Of a stretch of DNA of 64,000 nucleotides, positions 34,873 through 43,432 are shown piece by piece (within the stretch, counting starts at the first letter, position 1; each line of letters opens with the position of its first letter). This stretch comes from Ammoniphilus sp. YIM 78166 (GTDB lineage: Bacteria; Bacillota; Bacilli; Aneurinibacillales; RAOX-1). The notes under the pieces are model-generated. The model did not search any database. It was not told where the DNA came from and worked only from the letters and a program-made list of their open reading frames with translations. The DNA lies in NCBI RefSeq assembly GCF_004522215.1, contig NZ_SDLR01000005.1, positions 217,086 through 281,085 of the forward strand, in the 5' to 3' direction. Made by a program: the position numbers and the translations under genes.

Positions 34873-35148
34873 ATGAATCTATTTCCGACAATACATACAA
34901 ACTTTTGGGATGCTGTAGTTGCAGTCCCTGTCATTATGATTCTTACTCAAATAATTAAAGTTTTTTTACATGTACCCAAAAAATTTGTACCTTCAATAGC
35001 ACTATTACTTGGGTTAATCATTTCAATATTCATAAGTCATCGAAACAACTTAGTAGCAGGTATCTTTATGGGCTGGTTCTATGGTTATGCTACAATTGGA
35101 AGTTATGCCGCTTTAAAAACGGCAATTATAGCCTATAGAGCTAAATAA
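34873..35148 (+). CDS. small holin-like membrane protein
   Basis: This 91-residue protein has three hydrophobic helices: DAVVAVPVIMILTQIIKVFL, then VPSIALLLGLIISIFISH and VAGIFMGWFYGYATIGSYAA, the last ending in KTAIIAYRAK. The pattern of a conserved 'KKFVPSIALLLG' after the first helix resembles phage-type holins of Bacillus. No lysin or other phage gene is nearby, so it may be a domesticated or orphan copy. GAGGTGG precedes the ATG. Confidence 0.55.
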   Translation: MNLFPTIHTNFWDAVVAVPVIMILTQIIKVFLHVPKKFVPSIALLLGLIISIFISHRNNLVAGIFMGWFYGYATIGSYAALKTAIIAYRAK

Positions 35149-35201
35149 GTGCACTAACACTGCAGTTCCAACGAAACATCTACTTTATCCCGTCTCACCT
35201 T

Positions 35202-35269
35202 CTAATGACATATTCTCCAATATCTATGTACGATTTTTGCATTCATTCATAGCCATTTTTGAACGATCG
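35202..35269. repeat. dispersed imperfect repeat, copy 2
   Basis: It shares CTAATGACATAT, CCAATATCTATG, CATTCATTCATA and TTGAACGATCG with 3198-3269 and lies in a gene-free 247-bp gap. Confidence 0.6.
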
Positions 35270-35358
35270 AGACCCGTCGTAAAAACCAACACTTTTGTAT
35301 TCTGATATGATTCTCCGTTTTTAACCAAGCAGTAAAGAAAAGTGAGGCAGCAAGAGTA

Positions 35359-35382
35359 AAAGCCCTCCATGTCGGAGGGCTT
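35359..35382 (-). terminator. terminator of the PhnA-like gene
   Basis: On the minus strand AAGCCCTCC-GACAT-GGAGGGCTTTT, about 14 bp after the stop codon at 35396. Confidence 0.85.
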
Positions 35383-35395
35383 CCTAAACCTGCAT

Positions 35396-35737
35396 TTATA
35401 TCTTTTTTACAAACTCCGATTTTAATTTCATAGCTCCAAACCCATCAATTTTGCAATCAATATCATGATCTCCATCAATCAAACGAATATTTTTAACTTT
35501 TGTACCAATTTTTACAATCAAAGAAGTTCCCTTTACTTTAAGGTCTTTAATTACTGTAACAGAATCGCCATCGTTTAAGACATTTCCATTTGCATCTTTA
35601 ATGATTTTTCTATCTTCACTATTTTGGGTTTCCAATTGTAAATTCCATTCATGAGCACATTCTGGGCAAACAAAAAGACTTCCGTCTTCGTAAGTGTATT
35701 CTGAATTACATTTTGGGCAATTTGGCAACATAGACAC
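35396..35737 (-). CDS. PhnA/YjdM family zinc-ribbon protein
   Basis: This 113-residue protein has an N-terminal zinc ribbon C-x2-C ([10 protein letters not shown]) and C-x2-C ([10 protein letters not shown]), then the PhnA core: [20 protein letters not shown] and the end [21 protein letters not shown]. The family was named for alkylphosphonate use, but its role in that path is doubtful. Start GTG 35737 (GGAG 11 nt upstream) or ATG 35731. It is monocistronic. Confidence 0.92.
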   Translation of the reverse strand: MSMLPNCPKCNSEYTYEDGSLFVCPECAHEWNLQLETQNSEDRKIIKDANGNVLNDGDSVTVIKDLKVKGTSLIVKIGTKVKNIRLIDGDHDIDCKIDGFGAMKLKSEFVKKI

Positions 35738-35982
35738 CGTTTTATTTTCTCCATTCGTTATTTTTATTCATTCTGTCATAGTCCTTTCATATAGGCAACC
35801 TTTTTCAGCGACTTTTAGCTCAAAAAAGCTAAAGTTACTTTTATTAAAAAGACGTAAATCGTAGTCCTCGGAATTACTTATATAACGATCGGAAAAATCA
35901 ATTCTCTATTGCTTTACAGATTCTACCTCTACAACCTCATGTTTTAGATACCCATTTGCAAAGCGCCTCTTAAACACAATTG

Positions 35983-36399
35983 CTAATTTGATGAACTTCT
36001 ATTTTTTAAATGGATTGTTGGTCCACTCGAATCAGATTTATTCACGCCAACGGTATTGCCGTTGTTTAGATTTCCTTTTTGATCTTGTTTCTTTAATAAA
36101 CCTTTGTTCTTTTCATTCATTTTAGCTATAGGGGAATCTGTCTCATAATTGGCCCCTATGTTCAGTTTCCCTTCTAGTTCTTTAATTCCAATTGTGCCTA
36201 TATTATTTTCATAATTTACCTTGTCCACAATAAGTTTCTCAATGTTCAAGTTTTCCACGATGATGTTTCTAGATCTTTCCACATCTTTCAGGAGTTTAAT
36301 TTCGTTCTCTAAATTCCGTAGTCTCTCATTCATCTTAAACAAATGTTCATCAGGAGAACTGGGAGAAAAAAGACTCCCTCCTGAATGCTTTGTTGCCAA
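35983..36399 (-). CDS. GerPC-like small coiled-coil protein, possibly spore germination
   Basis: A helical segment (about 22-45) is followed by a beta-like stretch IVENLNIEKLIVDKVNYENN and 'GTIGIKELEGKLNIGANY', a pattern seen in GerPC and related spore-coat permeability proteins ('..L.V..L.G.LNIG'). The rest is polar and Asn-rich. Without the other gerP genes alongside, this remains a guess. The start is uncertain: TTG 36399 lies in the previous terminator, and an internal ATG at residue 23 is possible. Confidence 0.5.
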   Translation of the reverse strand: MATKHSGGSLFSPSSPDEHLFKMNERLRNLENEIKLLKDVERSRNIIVENLNIEKLIVDKVNYENNIGTIGIKELEGKLNIGANYETDSPIAKMNEKNKGLLKKQDQKGNLNNGNTVGVNKSDSSGPTIHLKNRSSSN

Positions 36400-36406
36400 A
36401 AAAGAA

Positions 36407-36428
36407 AAAACCGCTCTTCAGCGGTTTT
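36407..36428 (-). terminator. terminator of the VOC gene at 36462
   Basis: On the minus strand AAAACCGCT-GAAG-AGCGGTTTTTTC with a T-rich tail, a 9-bp perfect stem 34 bp after the stop. Confidence 0.9.
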
Positions 36429-36461
36429 CTTTTTTTCTAAAAACTAAGGTTACGTTTTAAC

Positions 36462-36833
36462 CTATCTGTGTTGATCTATAAGAATTGGATTTCCATCGGG
36501 GTCTTCAATAAAAATATGGGCTGGTCCTTCCGTTTTTACGTCTGCTTCACTAATGATCTTTATTCCCTTATTGCGTAATTCTTCTTGTAAAACTCTTACA
36601 TCCTTAAACGGATTGATTTCTTCAGCTTTATTATTCCACCCCGGATTAAAGGTCAACATATTCTTTTCAAACATTCCTTGAAACAATCCAATCGTGCAAT
36701 CGTCATTCTGCATGATTAAGTAGTTTTTTGTCATGTCGCCAGCCAATACATGGAACCCAAGCTTTTCGTAAAACTCTTTCGATACCATAATGTCTTTAAC
36801 ATTTAGACTTACAGAAAATGCACCTATTGTCAT
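36462..36833 (-). CDS. VOC family protein (glyoxalase-like)
   Basis: This 123-residue protein has VSLNVKDIMVSKEFYEKLGF at the start and a C-terminal FIEDPDGNPILIDQHR. It is a two-repeat vicinal-oxygen-chelate fold of unknown substrate, like many small resistance-type glyoxalases. AAGGAG precedes ATG 36833 by 6 nt. It has its own terminator. It is not similar enough to the 33507 copy to call a recent duplicate. Confidence 0.87.
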   Translation of the reverse strand: MTIGAFSVSLNVKDIMVSKEFYEKLGFHVLAGDMTKNYLIMQNDDCTIGLFQGMFEKNMLTFNPGWNNKAEEINPFKDVRVLQEELRNKGIKIISEADVKTEGPAHIFIEDPDGNPILIDQHR

Positions 36834-37032
36834 CTTTTTCTCCTTGGCTTTTAATTTTTATTAGCTATTCTCAAATTATATTTTACCACAAATAACCAAT
36901 AAAGAAGATTTAAGATTTAATTTCAAAAACCAGACCCATCCAACATTCTCATTACGGATTTAGTCTTTCTTATATTCATAGCAAAACCGTCGGAAAATCT
37001 AATCATGCAGGAAAACCCTCGATGGGTAAAGG

Positions 37033-37064
37033 AAAAGGTCCATTCCTTATCGAATGGACCTTTT
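37033..37064 (-). terminator. terminator of the molybdenum hydroxylase operon
   Basis: AAAAGGTCCATTC-loop-GAATGGACCTTTT is a 13-bp perfect stem with a T-run on either strand, about 67 bp after the small-subunit stop. Confidence 0.88.
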
Positions 37065-37130
37065 ACCTGTTCTGATAGCCTTCGGTCATTTTCCTCAAGA
37101 TCGTTTACGTCGCCATCACACTTTTAAGAC

Positions 37131-37616
37131 CTACATTTTATTGGGATGATTTTGGTTCATCACGGACTTCACGGCTTCTTCAATTTCTTTATATCCTGTA
37201 CATCTGCAAATATTTGACTCTAGCCATTCCTTCATTTGACTGTCGCTAGCTTGGGGATGATGGGTAAGGAGTGCATGGGCATTCAGGATGAAGCCAGGTG
37301 TACAATAACCACATTGAAAAGCAAAATGGTCAATAAAAGCTTGCTGTAGGGGAGTGTTTTTTAGCCCTTCAATTGTCGTTATTTTTTTCTTCCGAGCTTC
37401 GATAGCAAGCATCAGGCAAGATTTCATCGGTAAGCGATCTATTTGAACCGTACAGGCTCCACAGTCTCCATTTAAGCAGCCGGGCTTCGCTCCTGTAAGC
37501 CCGAGCTGTTCTCGAAGCACGTACAAAAGCGTATTCGCCGGTCTAACAAATACCCTTTTGGTTTCCCCATTAATTTCAAGATGTAACGAGATATGATCGC
37601 CTTCAAATTTTTGCAT
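37131..37616 (-). CDS. [2Fe-2S] small subunit of a xanthine-dehydrogenase-family enzyme
   Basis: This 161-residue protein has a plant-type ferredoxin cluster site C-x4-C-x2-C (CLNGDCGACTVQ, about 46-57, then C at about 68). The second cluster domain has CGYCTPGF and NICRCTGY. This is the CoxS/XdhC-type electron-transfer subunit between the molybdenum site and FAD. ATG 37616 follows GGAGGGG by 6 nt. It is the last gene of the operon, overlapping the FAD subunit end. Confidence 0.93.
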   Translation of the reverse strand: MQKFEGDHISLHLEINGETKRVFVRPANTLLYVLREQLGLTGAKPGCLNGDCGACTVQIDRLPMKSCLMLAIEARKKKITTIEGLKNTPLQQAFIDHFAFQCGYCTPGFILNAHALLTHHPQASDSQMKEWLESNICRCTGYKEIEEAVKSVMNQNHPNKM

Positions 37617-38451
37617 CACGATCCCCTCCCAGCGTAGTTAATATTTCCACCAAGAGATTCTGAATAACAAACAGTCGAAAATCAGAGGATCCTTCTACAT
37701 CATTCAAAATGGGACTGGGAAGATGCCGAGTGGCATAACGTACTCTCTCGTTCATAGGGAGTTCTGGATTGTTGAGTTCCTCTTCCAATCTTCTAGAACG
37801 AAAAGGAAATGGGCAAACCCCACTAAAAGCAACTCTAATATGCGATTCCTTCTTTATGGCCGCTATCGTAACTAAGGGATATCCTGTCTCCCATTGCTGT
37901 CGCCTCTTGATAGCAACATAGGGCAAGCCTGTATCTTCTCTCTTCGTTCTAAGTAGAACCAGGAATTCTCCCTTATCCAACCGAAGATGCTGGTCAAAAC
38001 GCTCATGTAGGGGAAAATAATGGACTCCTCTTGGACCAGCAATCAGGACTTCGCTATCCGTAAGTAAAAAAGGCAAAACAGCCTCCCGGTAAAAAATCCG
38101 TCCGCAAATATTTCCGCCTAGCGTAATTTTATTACGAGCCGTGTGGTCCGCAACCTCGCTGGATATCTTAGTCAAGAGCGGAAAAACATTAGCTTCTTCA
38201 ATGCGGGTCAAGGACAAGGCAGCTCCAAGGGAGATATGATCATGATGGGTGCCAAGGATTTGGCTTTCGGGAATATCCCTAATATCAATGACAGCCCTTG
38301 TTGGAACAAGATTGAGCCGTCCCAGAGTAATGATCTCCGTACCTCCCCCATAATAGACTGGGTTTTGGCCCTTGCTTTCTAAATAATGATAAATCTCTAT
38401 TGCTTCTCGGATCGATGAGGGCAGATAATAGTTGAAGTCATAGGGGATCAT
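37603..38451 (-). CDS. FAD-binding subunit of the molybdenum hydroxylase
   Basis: This 282-residue CoxM-type subunit has YYGGGTEIITLG (about 34-45) and the second flavin motif TLGGNICGRI (about 110-119), with the CO_deh_flav_C tail (AIKRRQQWETGYPLV and VAFSGVCPFPFR). It binds FAD and passes electrons to the external acceptor. It starts within the stop of the large-subunit gene (ATGA) and overlaps the small subunit. Confidence 0.93.
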   Translation of the reverse strand: MIPYDFNYYLPSSIREAIEIYHYLESKGQNPVYYGGGTEIITLGRLNLVPTRAVIDIRDIPESQILGTHHDHISLGAALSLTRIEEANVFPLLTKISSEVADHTARNKITLGGNICGRIFYREAVLPFLLTDSEVLIAGPRGVHYFPLHERFDQHLRLDKGEFLVLLRTKREDTGLPYVAIKRRQQWETGYPLVTIAAIKKESHIRVAFSGVCPFPFRSRRLEEELNNPELPMNERVRYATRHLPSPILNDVEGSSDFRLFVIQNLLVEILTTLGGDRDAKI

Positions 38452-40781
38452 TTGGCATTCCCCTTCTCTTTCGTTCTCCAGATTACCTCAGGAATCAATG
38501 GCAAGTGATGCAAAGACACTCCGGCAGCCACCGACAAGCTATTCCCCAAACAGGAAGGCATCCCAATCAAACCATGTTCCCCTACACCTCTTGCCCCATA
38601 AGGAGCATCCAACTGCGGCGTTTCCACAAAATCTACGATATACTCCGGATGTTCTCCAAACCGAAGTGGCCGGTAGGTCCTCAGCTGCGGATTCAGGACC
38701 CTTCCCTGTTGATCAAATACGAATGTTTCCCTGCCGCCGAACGCTAATCCCATGCTCATGGCCCCCATCACTTGGCCCCTTGCCGCTTTTTCATTCAACA
38801 CTTTTCCGAGATCAATGACGGAGACCGCTTTAACAATTCGATAGGTGTAATCTAGTGTATTGAATTCAACTTCCACCCCTTGGGCCCCCACGGTCCACTC
38901 CGGCCCTGGCTTCCCTGCCCCCGTTTCTGGATCTAATAGAGTCATATGCCTAAGGATGTAGGTTCCCCTCCCAATGACTTGGCCCCCAATAGCATTTCCA
39001 TTCGGGTAGGTATAACCATAGGCAATATCCTTTAAGTCCAATCCCATTTTGGGGTCATCACGCAAAAAGACTCTACCGAAGGCAACCACAAGATCCTCCA
39101 CAGGAGACCGCAAGACACAAGAGGCTATCGCCTTTAACTGTCGAATGGCGTCATCAGCTGCTACCAAGGCGGCTCTTCCGGCCATGAACGTTCCTCGGCT
39201 CGCAACCGTCTTCCAATGTTCCGGTGTGGTCTGGGTGTCTACTTCCATCCGGACATGGACCTGGTCCACGGGCATTTTTAGCCGTTCTGCTACGATTTGG
39301 GCTAGAATGGTTTTGGTTCCCGTGCCGATTTCGATCACACCAGACATAAGGTTTACGCTGCCGTCCGGATTAAACGTGAGAATGACACCGGAGCTCGCGT
39401 TCGTATCAATCGTGGAAGTTTTCCAAATACAGCTGATGCCTTTCGCTCGCACTTTCCCGTTCCCTAGATCGATTCGCTGCCCTTCTTCCCAATTCATATG
39501 ACCCTTCAATCGTCGAATGCATTCAGGCAAATTCCCAACATTGCTGGTATTCAGAAGAACCTGCGTAGGCGTCCGATGTCCTGGAAGAATAGCATTCCTT
39601 TCACGTAAGACGAGAGGGTCCATGCCCAGCTTTTGGGCCAGGATATCCATCGTCCGCTCAAAGACAAAGTGCACTTCCGAATGGCTAAAGCCTCGAAAGG
39701 GTGCAGGATAAGGGTGGTTGGTATACACACATAACGAATCGCACCAAATATGTTCAATATGATAAGGACCCGTACAGTCCACAGCGGCCGCTCGACTTAA
39801 ATCAATGGCTTTGTCCGAATAGGCCCCTCCATCAAATAAATAAAGAAGGGTCGCTAGTTTGAGCTTACCGTCCCGTGTACAGCCCAGCTTTACGGTTGCA
39901 TCAAGACCAATGTGACAGGGAGCTGTCGTCATATCCTCTTCTCTTGTGTACAATAATTTGACGGGTCTGCCTCCAACTGCTTTTGAGGCCATATACGTGA
40001 GAATTTCGTACTGGACAGAGGCCTTGCCCCCATAAGCCCCTCCAACGAGCGGTGTGTGAACGATAATGTTCCCTACTTCCACTCCAAAATAAGCACTGAT
40101 CAGTTTTTTCACCATAAAGGGGGCTTGGGAGGAAGTCGTGATGATAATCTTTCCATCCGATTGAATTTCCGCAAATGAACATCGGGTTTCCATCGCCGCG
40201 TGATCAGATGGCGCAAAGGAAAAATGGGCCTCCACCTTAACTTCGCTTTCCTTCCATCCTTTTTCTACATTTCCTTTGCGAATTTTCGTTCGGCTCGCCA
40301 CATTGGAATTTGGCTCTGGATAGACCCCTTCAATTCGTCGATAACTCATGACATTCTCATGAACGAGAGGGGCATTTGGCTCGAGTGCTTGCCTAGGGGA
40401 GTTCACCACAGGAAGTGGTTCATAGGAAACACGGATCATGTCAGCCGCCCGTTTGGCTATGACCGGGCTATCAGCTACAACAAGCGCCACGGTCTCTCCA
40501 TAGTAGCGAACTTTTCCATAAGCAATCGGCGGCCGATCTCGCATCTCTTCTCCCGTCAAGGGAGACGGCTGCCCTAGTAGAATCGCCCGCACTCCAGGAA
40601 TCAATAAGGCATCACTCGTATCGATAGCCTTAATGATGGCGTGAGCGTAAGGACTGGTCACCATCTTTGCGTGAAGCATATCGCGTGAGGAGTAATCATT
40701 CGTATATCTTGCCGACCCGGTTACTTTTTCCTTAGCTTCTTTTCGAATCACACTTTTTCCAATAACCGTATCCAAGATCAC
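38448..40781 (-). CDS. molybdopterin-binding large subunit of the hydroxylase
   Basis: This 777-residue CoxL/XdhD-type catalytic subunit has an N-terminal Ald_Xan_dh_C domain from about residue 12 (KVTGSARYTNDYSSRDMLHA). MoCo motifs are the GGAYGGKASV loop (about 248-257), PAPFRGFSHSEVHFVFER and the C-terminal GARGVGEHGLIGMPS with the catalytic Glu. It hydroxylates an N-heterocycle or aldehyde; which one (xanthine, nicotinate or others) cannot be told. No XdhC-type maturation factor is in the operon. The first gene's start lies after AAGGAATGAGTG. Confidence 0.92.
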   Translation of the reverse strand: MILDTVIGKSVIRKEAKEKVTGSARYTNDYSSRDMLHAKMVTSPYAHAIIKAIDTSDALLIPGVRAILLGQPSPLTGEEMRDRPPIAYGKVRYYGETVALVVADSPVIAKRAADMIRVSYEPLPVVNSPRQALEPNAPLVHENVMSYRRIEGVYPEPNSNVASRTKIRKGNVEKGWKESEVKVEAHFSFAPSDHAAMETRCSFAEIQSDGKIIITTSSQAPFMVKKLISAYFGVEVGNIIVHTPLVGGAYGGKASVQYEILTYMASKAVGGRPVKLLYTREEDMTTAPCHIGLDATVKLGCTRDGKLKLATLLYLFDGGAYSDKAIDLSRAAAVDCTGPYHIEHIWCDSLCVYTNHPYPAPFRGFSHSEVHFVFERTMDILAQKLGMDPLVLRERNAILPGHRTPTQVLLNTSNVGNLPECIRRLKGHMNWEEGQRIDLGNGKVRAKGISCIWKTSTIDTNASSGVILTFNPDGSVNLMSGVIEIGTGTKTILAQIVAERLKMPVDQVHVRMEVDTQTTPEHWKTVASRGTFMAGRAALVAADDAIRQLKAIASCVLRSPVEDLVVAFGRVFLRDDPKMGLDLKDIAYGYTYPNGNAIGGQVIGRGTYILRHMTLLDPETGAGKPGPEWTVGAQGVEVEFNTLDYTYRIVKAVSVIDLGKVLNEKAARGQVMGAMSMGLAFGGRETFVFDQQGRVLNPQLRTYRPLRFGEHPEYIVDFVETPQLDAPYGARGVGEHGLIGMPSCLGNSLSVAAGVSLHHLPLIPEVIWRTKEKGNAK

Positions 40782-40988
40782 TCATTCCTTTCGCACATTA
40801 AACTGGGTTCAACAGGGTAGACCTAGCTCATGAACCCATTTAGGAATCCGCCTCTAGTATCCTAATTAGACTTTTATGATAGCTAGCGATCATTCATTAC
40901 ATTTTCTCCTTCTAATACCTTATTGGATAGATGCTTATGCCAAAAATCGAGGATTGGAATACAGTGAATAAGAGGGTGGATGTTATGA

Positions 40989-41453
40989 ATGAAAAAGGGT
41001 GAACGGGAAAAAGAAACACTGAGCATTCTTCAAATACAGCGGACCGTTGATCTTGCAACTGCTTATTTACTGTTCATTAACCAAATCACGATTAGTTCCA
41101 CTGTTATTTCTTCTGGAGGGTTTCGTGTGACCGTCGGCGGGCCCATAACAGGAACGGGACGCCTTGTGAGCAAATCAGGAAGCGCAGTAGAGAATCTCGT
41201 AATCAGAGGAATAAGCGTAACAATCGGACTGTTATTACTTGTGAACCAGATTAATGTTCAAGGTGCTTTTATTGGTCCCGGCAGGTTTACCATTAACATT
41301 ACGGGTCCCATTTTTGGTATTCCAAGAAATGAACCGAACTTAAATGTAGTCAAAAGATTTAAGGCATTACGCGCAATTCTCAAGAAACAGTTTAAACACC
41401 ACCCCAGGGTGTGGGAAAGAATAGAAAGAGGTGTGCAAAATGGCTTCCAATGA
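40989..41453 (+). CDS. 154-residue protein with a duplicated hydrophobic motif
   Basis: Two repeats of about 30 residues are clear: LLFINQITISSTVISSGGF plus RVTVGGPITGTGR, and LLLVNQINVQGAFIGPGRF plus TINITGPIFGIPR. Each is a short helix followed by Gly-rich beta strands ending in 'GPI-G'. The C-terminal 40 residues are basic and helical. The family is not recognised. A surface or spore protein is possible. ATG 40989 has GAGGGTGG 8 nt upstream. The next small gene overlaps its end. Confidence 0.6.
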   Translation: MKKGEREKETLSILQIQRTVDLATAYLLFINQITISSTVISSGGFRVTVGGPITGTGRLVSKSGSAVENLVIRGISVTIGLLLLVNQINVQGAFIGPGRFTINITGPIFGIPRNEPNLNVVKRFKALRAILKKQFKHHPRVWERIERGVQNGFQ

Positions 41454-41547
41454 CTTAACACCATCCAAGGACCTCATTTTCATGGCCGCACTTTCGCTTG
41501 GTATTTTTATCTTTTTCTTTACCAAGGGAGAACAGAGAGGGAGGTAG
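41440..41547 (+). CDS. 35-residue small membrane peptide
   Basis: ATG 41440 overlaps the end of the preceding gene by 14 bp and follows AGAGGTG. The peptide is MASNDLTPSKDLIFMAALSL, then a transmembrane helix ending IFFFTKGEQRGR. Coupling to the preceding gene supports it as real. Confidence 0.55.
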   Translation: MASNDLTPSKDLIFMAALSLGIFIFFFTKGEQRGR

Positions 41548-41642
41548 TTTTAGCCATTGACTGCAGAAGGCGAGAATCCCAACTACAAAAAAGTCGACAA
41601 CCTGATGACTATTTTTACGTAGTCTATCTAGATGTCGGCTTT

Positions 41643-41830
41643 ATTTGTTTCGGAACTTGTAAAATTCAAGCAAATCCTTGTTTCAACCGCTATCATTGCA
41701 GTGATCGGATGCAGAAAAGATCCTTTTGATTTCAGGTTCCGTTGTTCTCATGGCTATTCTATGTACTCTTCCTTTAAGTCGAAATCTAGCCAAAAGATGG
41801 TTTTACAGTCACTTGCCTCTGACTAATTAA
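41643..41830 (+). pseudogene. frameshifted relic of a membrane protein gene
   Basis: The frame VSELVKFKQILVSTAIIAVI is followed by GCRKDPF, then a shift into ISGSVVLMAILCTLPLSRNL and KRWFYSHLPLTN-stop. Both parts look like a natural membrane protein end, but no start exists. The preceding 41588-41643 stretch holds an imperfect hairpin (AAAGTCGACA/TGTCGGCTTT) that could be an old terminator. The family is not identified. Confidence 0.35.
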
Positions 41831-41836
41831 AAAGCA

Positions 41837-41871
41837 GAGGGTGTCCCATAAGTTTTGGGACACCCTCTTTT
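41837..41871 (-). terminator. terminator of the diguanylate cyclase gene
   Basis: On the minus strand AGAGGGTGTCCCA-loop-TGGGACACCCTC followed by TGCTTTTTAAT, a 12-13 bp stem directly after the stop codon at 41881. Confidence 0.88.
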
Positions 41872-41880
41872 CATCCTCTT

Positions 41881-42990
41881 TTATAGTGAATCTTGTACAA
41901 CTACAAGGTTTCTACCTAAGCTTTTAGCTTTATACAAGGATTCATCCGCTTTTTTAAACAAATCTTTCGTTTCACAGGTTTCGGGATAGGTTGCGATGCC
42001 AATGGAAACGGTAATCTGAATACTTAGGCCAGTTGGTAATAAAAAATAATGTTCCTCCATCGTTTTCCTAATTCGTTCAGCTATATTTTGGGCTTGGCTT
42101 TTCGTTTGATCTGGTAAAATGATAGAAAATTCCTCTCCGCCGTTTCGAGACACAATATCCCCTAGACGGGTAGCCTTTTGCAGGATGACCCCGATCTCCT
42201 TTAATACAGCATCTCCCGCTTCATGTCCATACCTATCATTGATTTTTTTAAAGTGATCAATATCAAGAAGGAGAAGGGTTAGATTCTTTTGCTGTTGCTT
42301 GGCTTTGAACATATAGGCGTTGAACAACGTTTCAAATTGTCGTTGGTTATTCAAACTCGTTAAAAAGTCCGTAGCAGAATCCTTTTCCAACTTTTTAAAG
42401 ATGGAGTTTCTAGCCCGAATATACTCCATGGTATAGTAGGAAAAATACATCGCCACAAAGGAAAAAAACCAGTGAATAGGCAAAATCTTATAACAAAAAG
42501 TAGATAGATTGAATTCAATATCATGATTTAACATGTGTACGATTAAGAACGAAATGGCCGTCATACAGAAAGTATTCATGAGGATCAGTCTTTGAAGGAC
42601 AGACCAGCGAGTAGTGAAGTTAAACAAGATACCGCATCCCATCCCCAAGATGAACATCACCATCGAGGCTTCCATGGCATTATGCGTGACATCCAGTAAC
42701 AACAATCGCCCTATAGCTACAATTAATCCCGCAATAACAGAAGGAAAAAAACCGCAATAGGCTGCAATTAATATAATACCAATGTGGCGTAAGTCCACTA
42801 TTGTAGTGGGATTAACATGAATGGAAAATTTCATTAATACAATCCCTAACACACCACAAAGGACACTTAAAACCAACTTAACACCCAATGGGGAATCAGG
42901 TGAAATCGGATGATACTGGTTGAAAAAACGACTCACTAAGAAAATGAGTGAAACGATAATACAAGTATTGATAAATAAATCACTGAACAT
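41881..42990 (-). CDS. diguanylate cyclase with 5TMR-LYT sensor domain
   Basis: This 369-residue protein has six membrane helices with the 5TM-LYT receptor features (PTTIVDLRHIGIILIAAYCG, about 65-84, and AIGRLLLLD). The C-terminal GGDEF domain is intact: SATDFLTSLNNQRQFETLF, DIDHFKKINDRYGHEAGD, and the active site GGEEF with the RxxD inhibitory site (RLGD) five residues before. It makes cyclic di-GMP from two GTP. The start is ATG 42990 (AGGTGAT upstream) or GTG 42999. Confidence 0.92.
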   Translation of the reverse strand: MFSDLFINTCIIVSLIFLVSRFFNQYHPISPDSPLGVKLVLSVLCGVLGIVLMKFSIHVNPTTIVDLRHIGIILIAAYCGFFPSVIAGLIVAIGRLLLLDVTHNAMEASMVMFILGMGCGILFNFTTRWSVLQRLILMNTFCMTAISFLIVHMLNHDIEFNLSTFCYKILPIHWFFSFVAMYFSYYTMEYIRARNSIFKKLEKDSATDFLTSLNNQRQFETLFNAYMFKAKQQQKNLTLLLLDIDHFKKINDRYGHEAGDAVLKEIGVILQKATRLGDIVSRNGGEEFSIILPDQTKSQAQNIAERIRKTMEEHYFLLPTGLSIQITVSIGIATYPETCETKDLFKKADESLYKAKSLGRNLVVVQDSL

Positions 42991-43185
42991 CCATATCACC
43001 TATTAAATTATCGAGGTATGAGATAAAACATCTTCATTGTAGGTTTTAATAACCATAAGTGCAATATAAAAATTTTAGTATAACTTCAGTTATCTTCGGA
43101 TGACTAAAAATCTTCCTAAACTATTGCACCCACAACCCGGTAAATCCTTTGAAGACGTGTTCGAATGTCCCATTCGTAAAACAAG

Positions 43186-43220
43186 AAGGAGGTCGTTCAC
43201 TAAAGGTGAACAACCTCCTT
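43186..43220 (-). terminator. terminator of the 43226-44762 cassette
   Basis: AAGGAGGTCGTTCAC and GTGAACAACCTCCTT pair over 15 positions with one mismatch around a 5-nt loop, right after the 68-residue gene. Confidence 0.85.
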
Positions 43221-43225
43221 ACATT

Positions 43226-43432
43226 TCAATAAGAAGTACGTTGATTTGATTGTATGATATGCTCATTTATCAATCGAATCTGAGAATAAAGATCCATCCG
43301 GGTCTTCCAATCCATGCTCGGATCGATTATTTGGTTTTTGATTTGTTCCTTCATATCTTCTAAATCTTGAACATCCTTTACTCCCATCCAGACATACGTC
43401 CATTGGCTAGGTGAGAGGAGGCTGCGGTTCAT
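43226..43432 (-). CDS. 68-residue small hypothetical protein
   Basis: The start codon (MNRSLLSPSQWTYVWMGVKD) overlaps the metallo-beta-lactamase stop by 4 bp (ATGA). AGGAGGTGG lies about 11 nt upstream, inside the preceding gene. The protein is helical with a repeated acidic-basic pattern (DVQDLEDMKEQIKNQI). No family is recognised. It is coupled to the MBL and Gre-like genes and probably works with them. Confidence 0.65.
   Translation of the reverse strand: MNRSLLSPSQWTYVWMGVKDVQDLEDMKEQIKNQIIDPSMDWKTRMDLYSQIRLINEHIIQSNQRTSY

Noticed and set aside
34873..35148. Holin-like protein as sign of a prophage
   Set aside because: No lysin, portal, tail or integrase gene is found around it.
43186..43220. 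Inverted repeat as a transposon end
   Set aside because: It has terminator form, lies directly after a stop codon, and no transposase or matching repeat exists.
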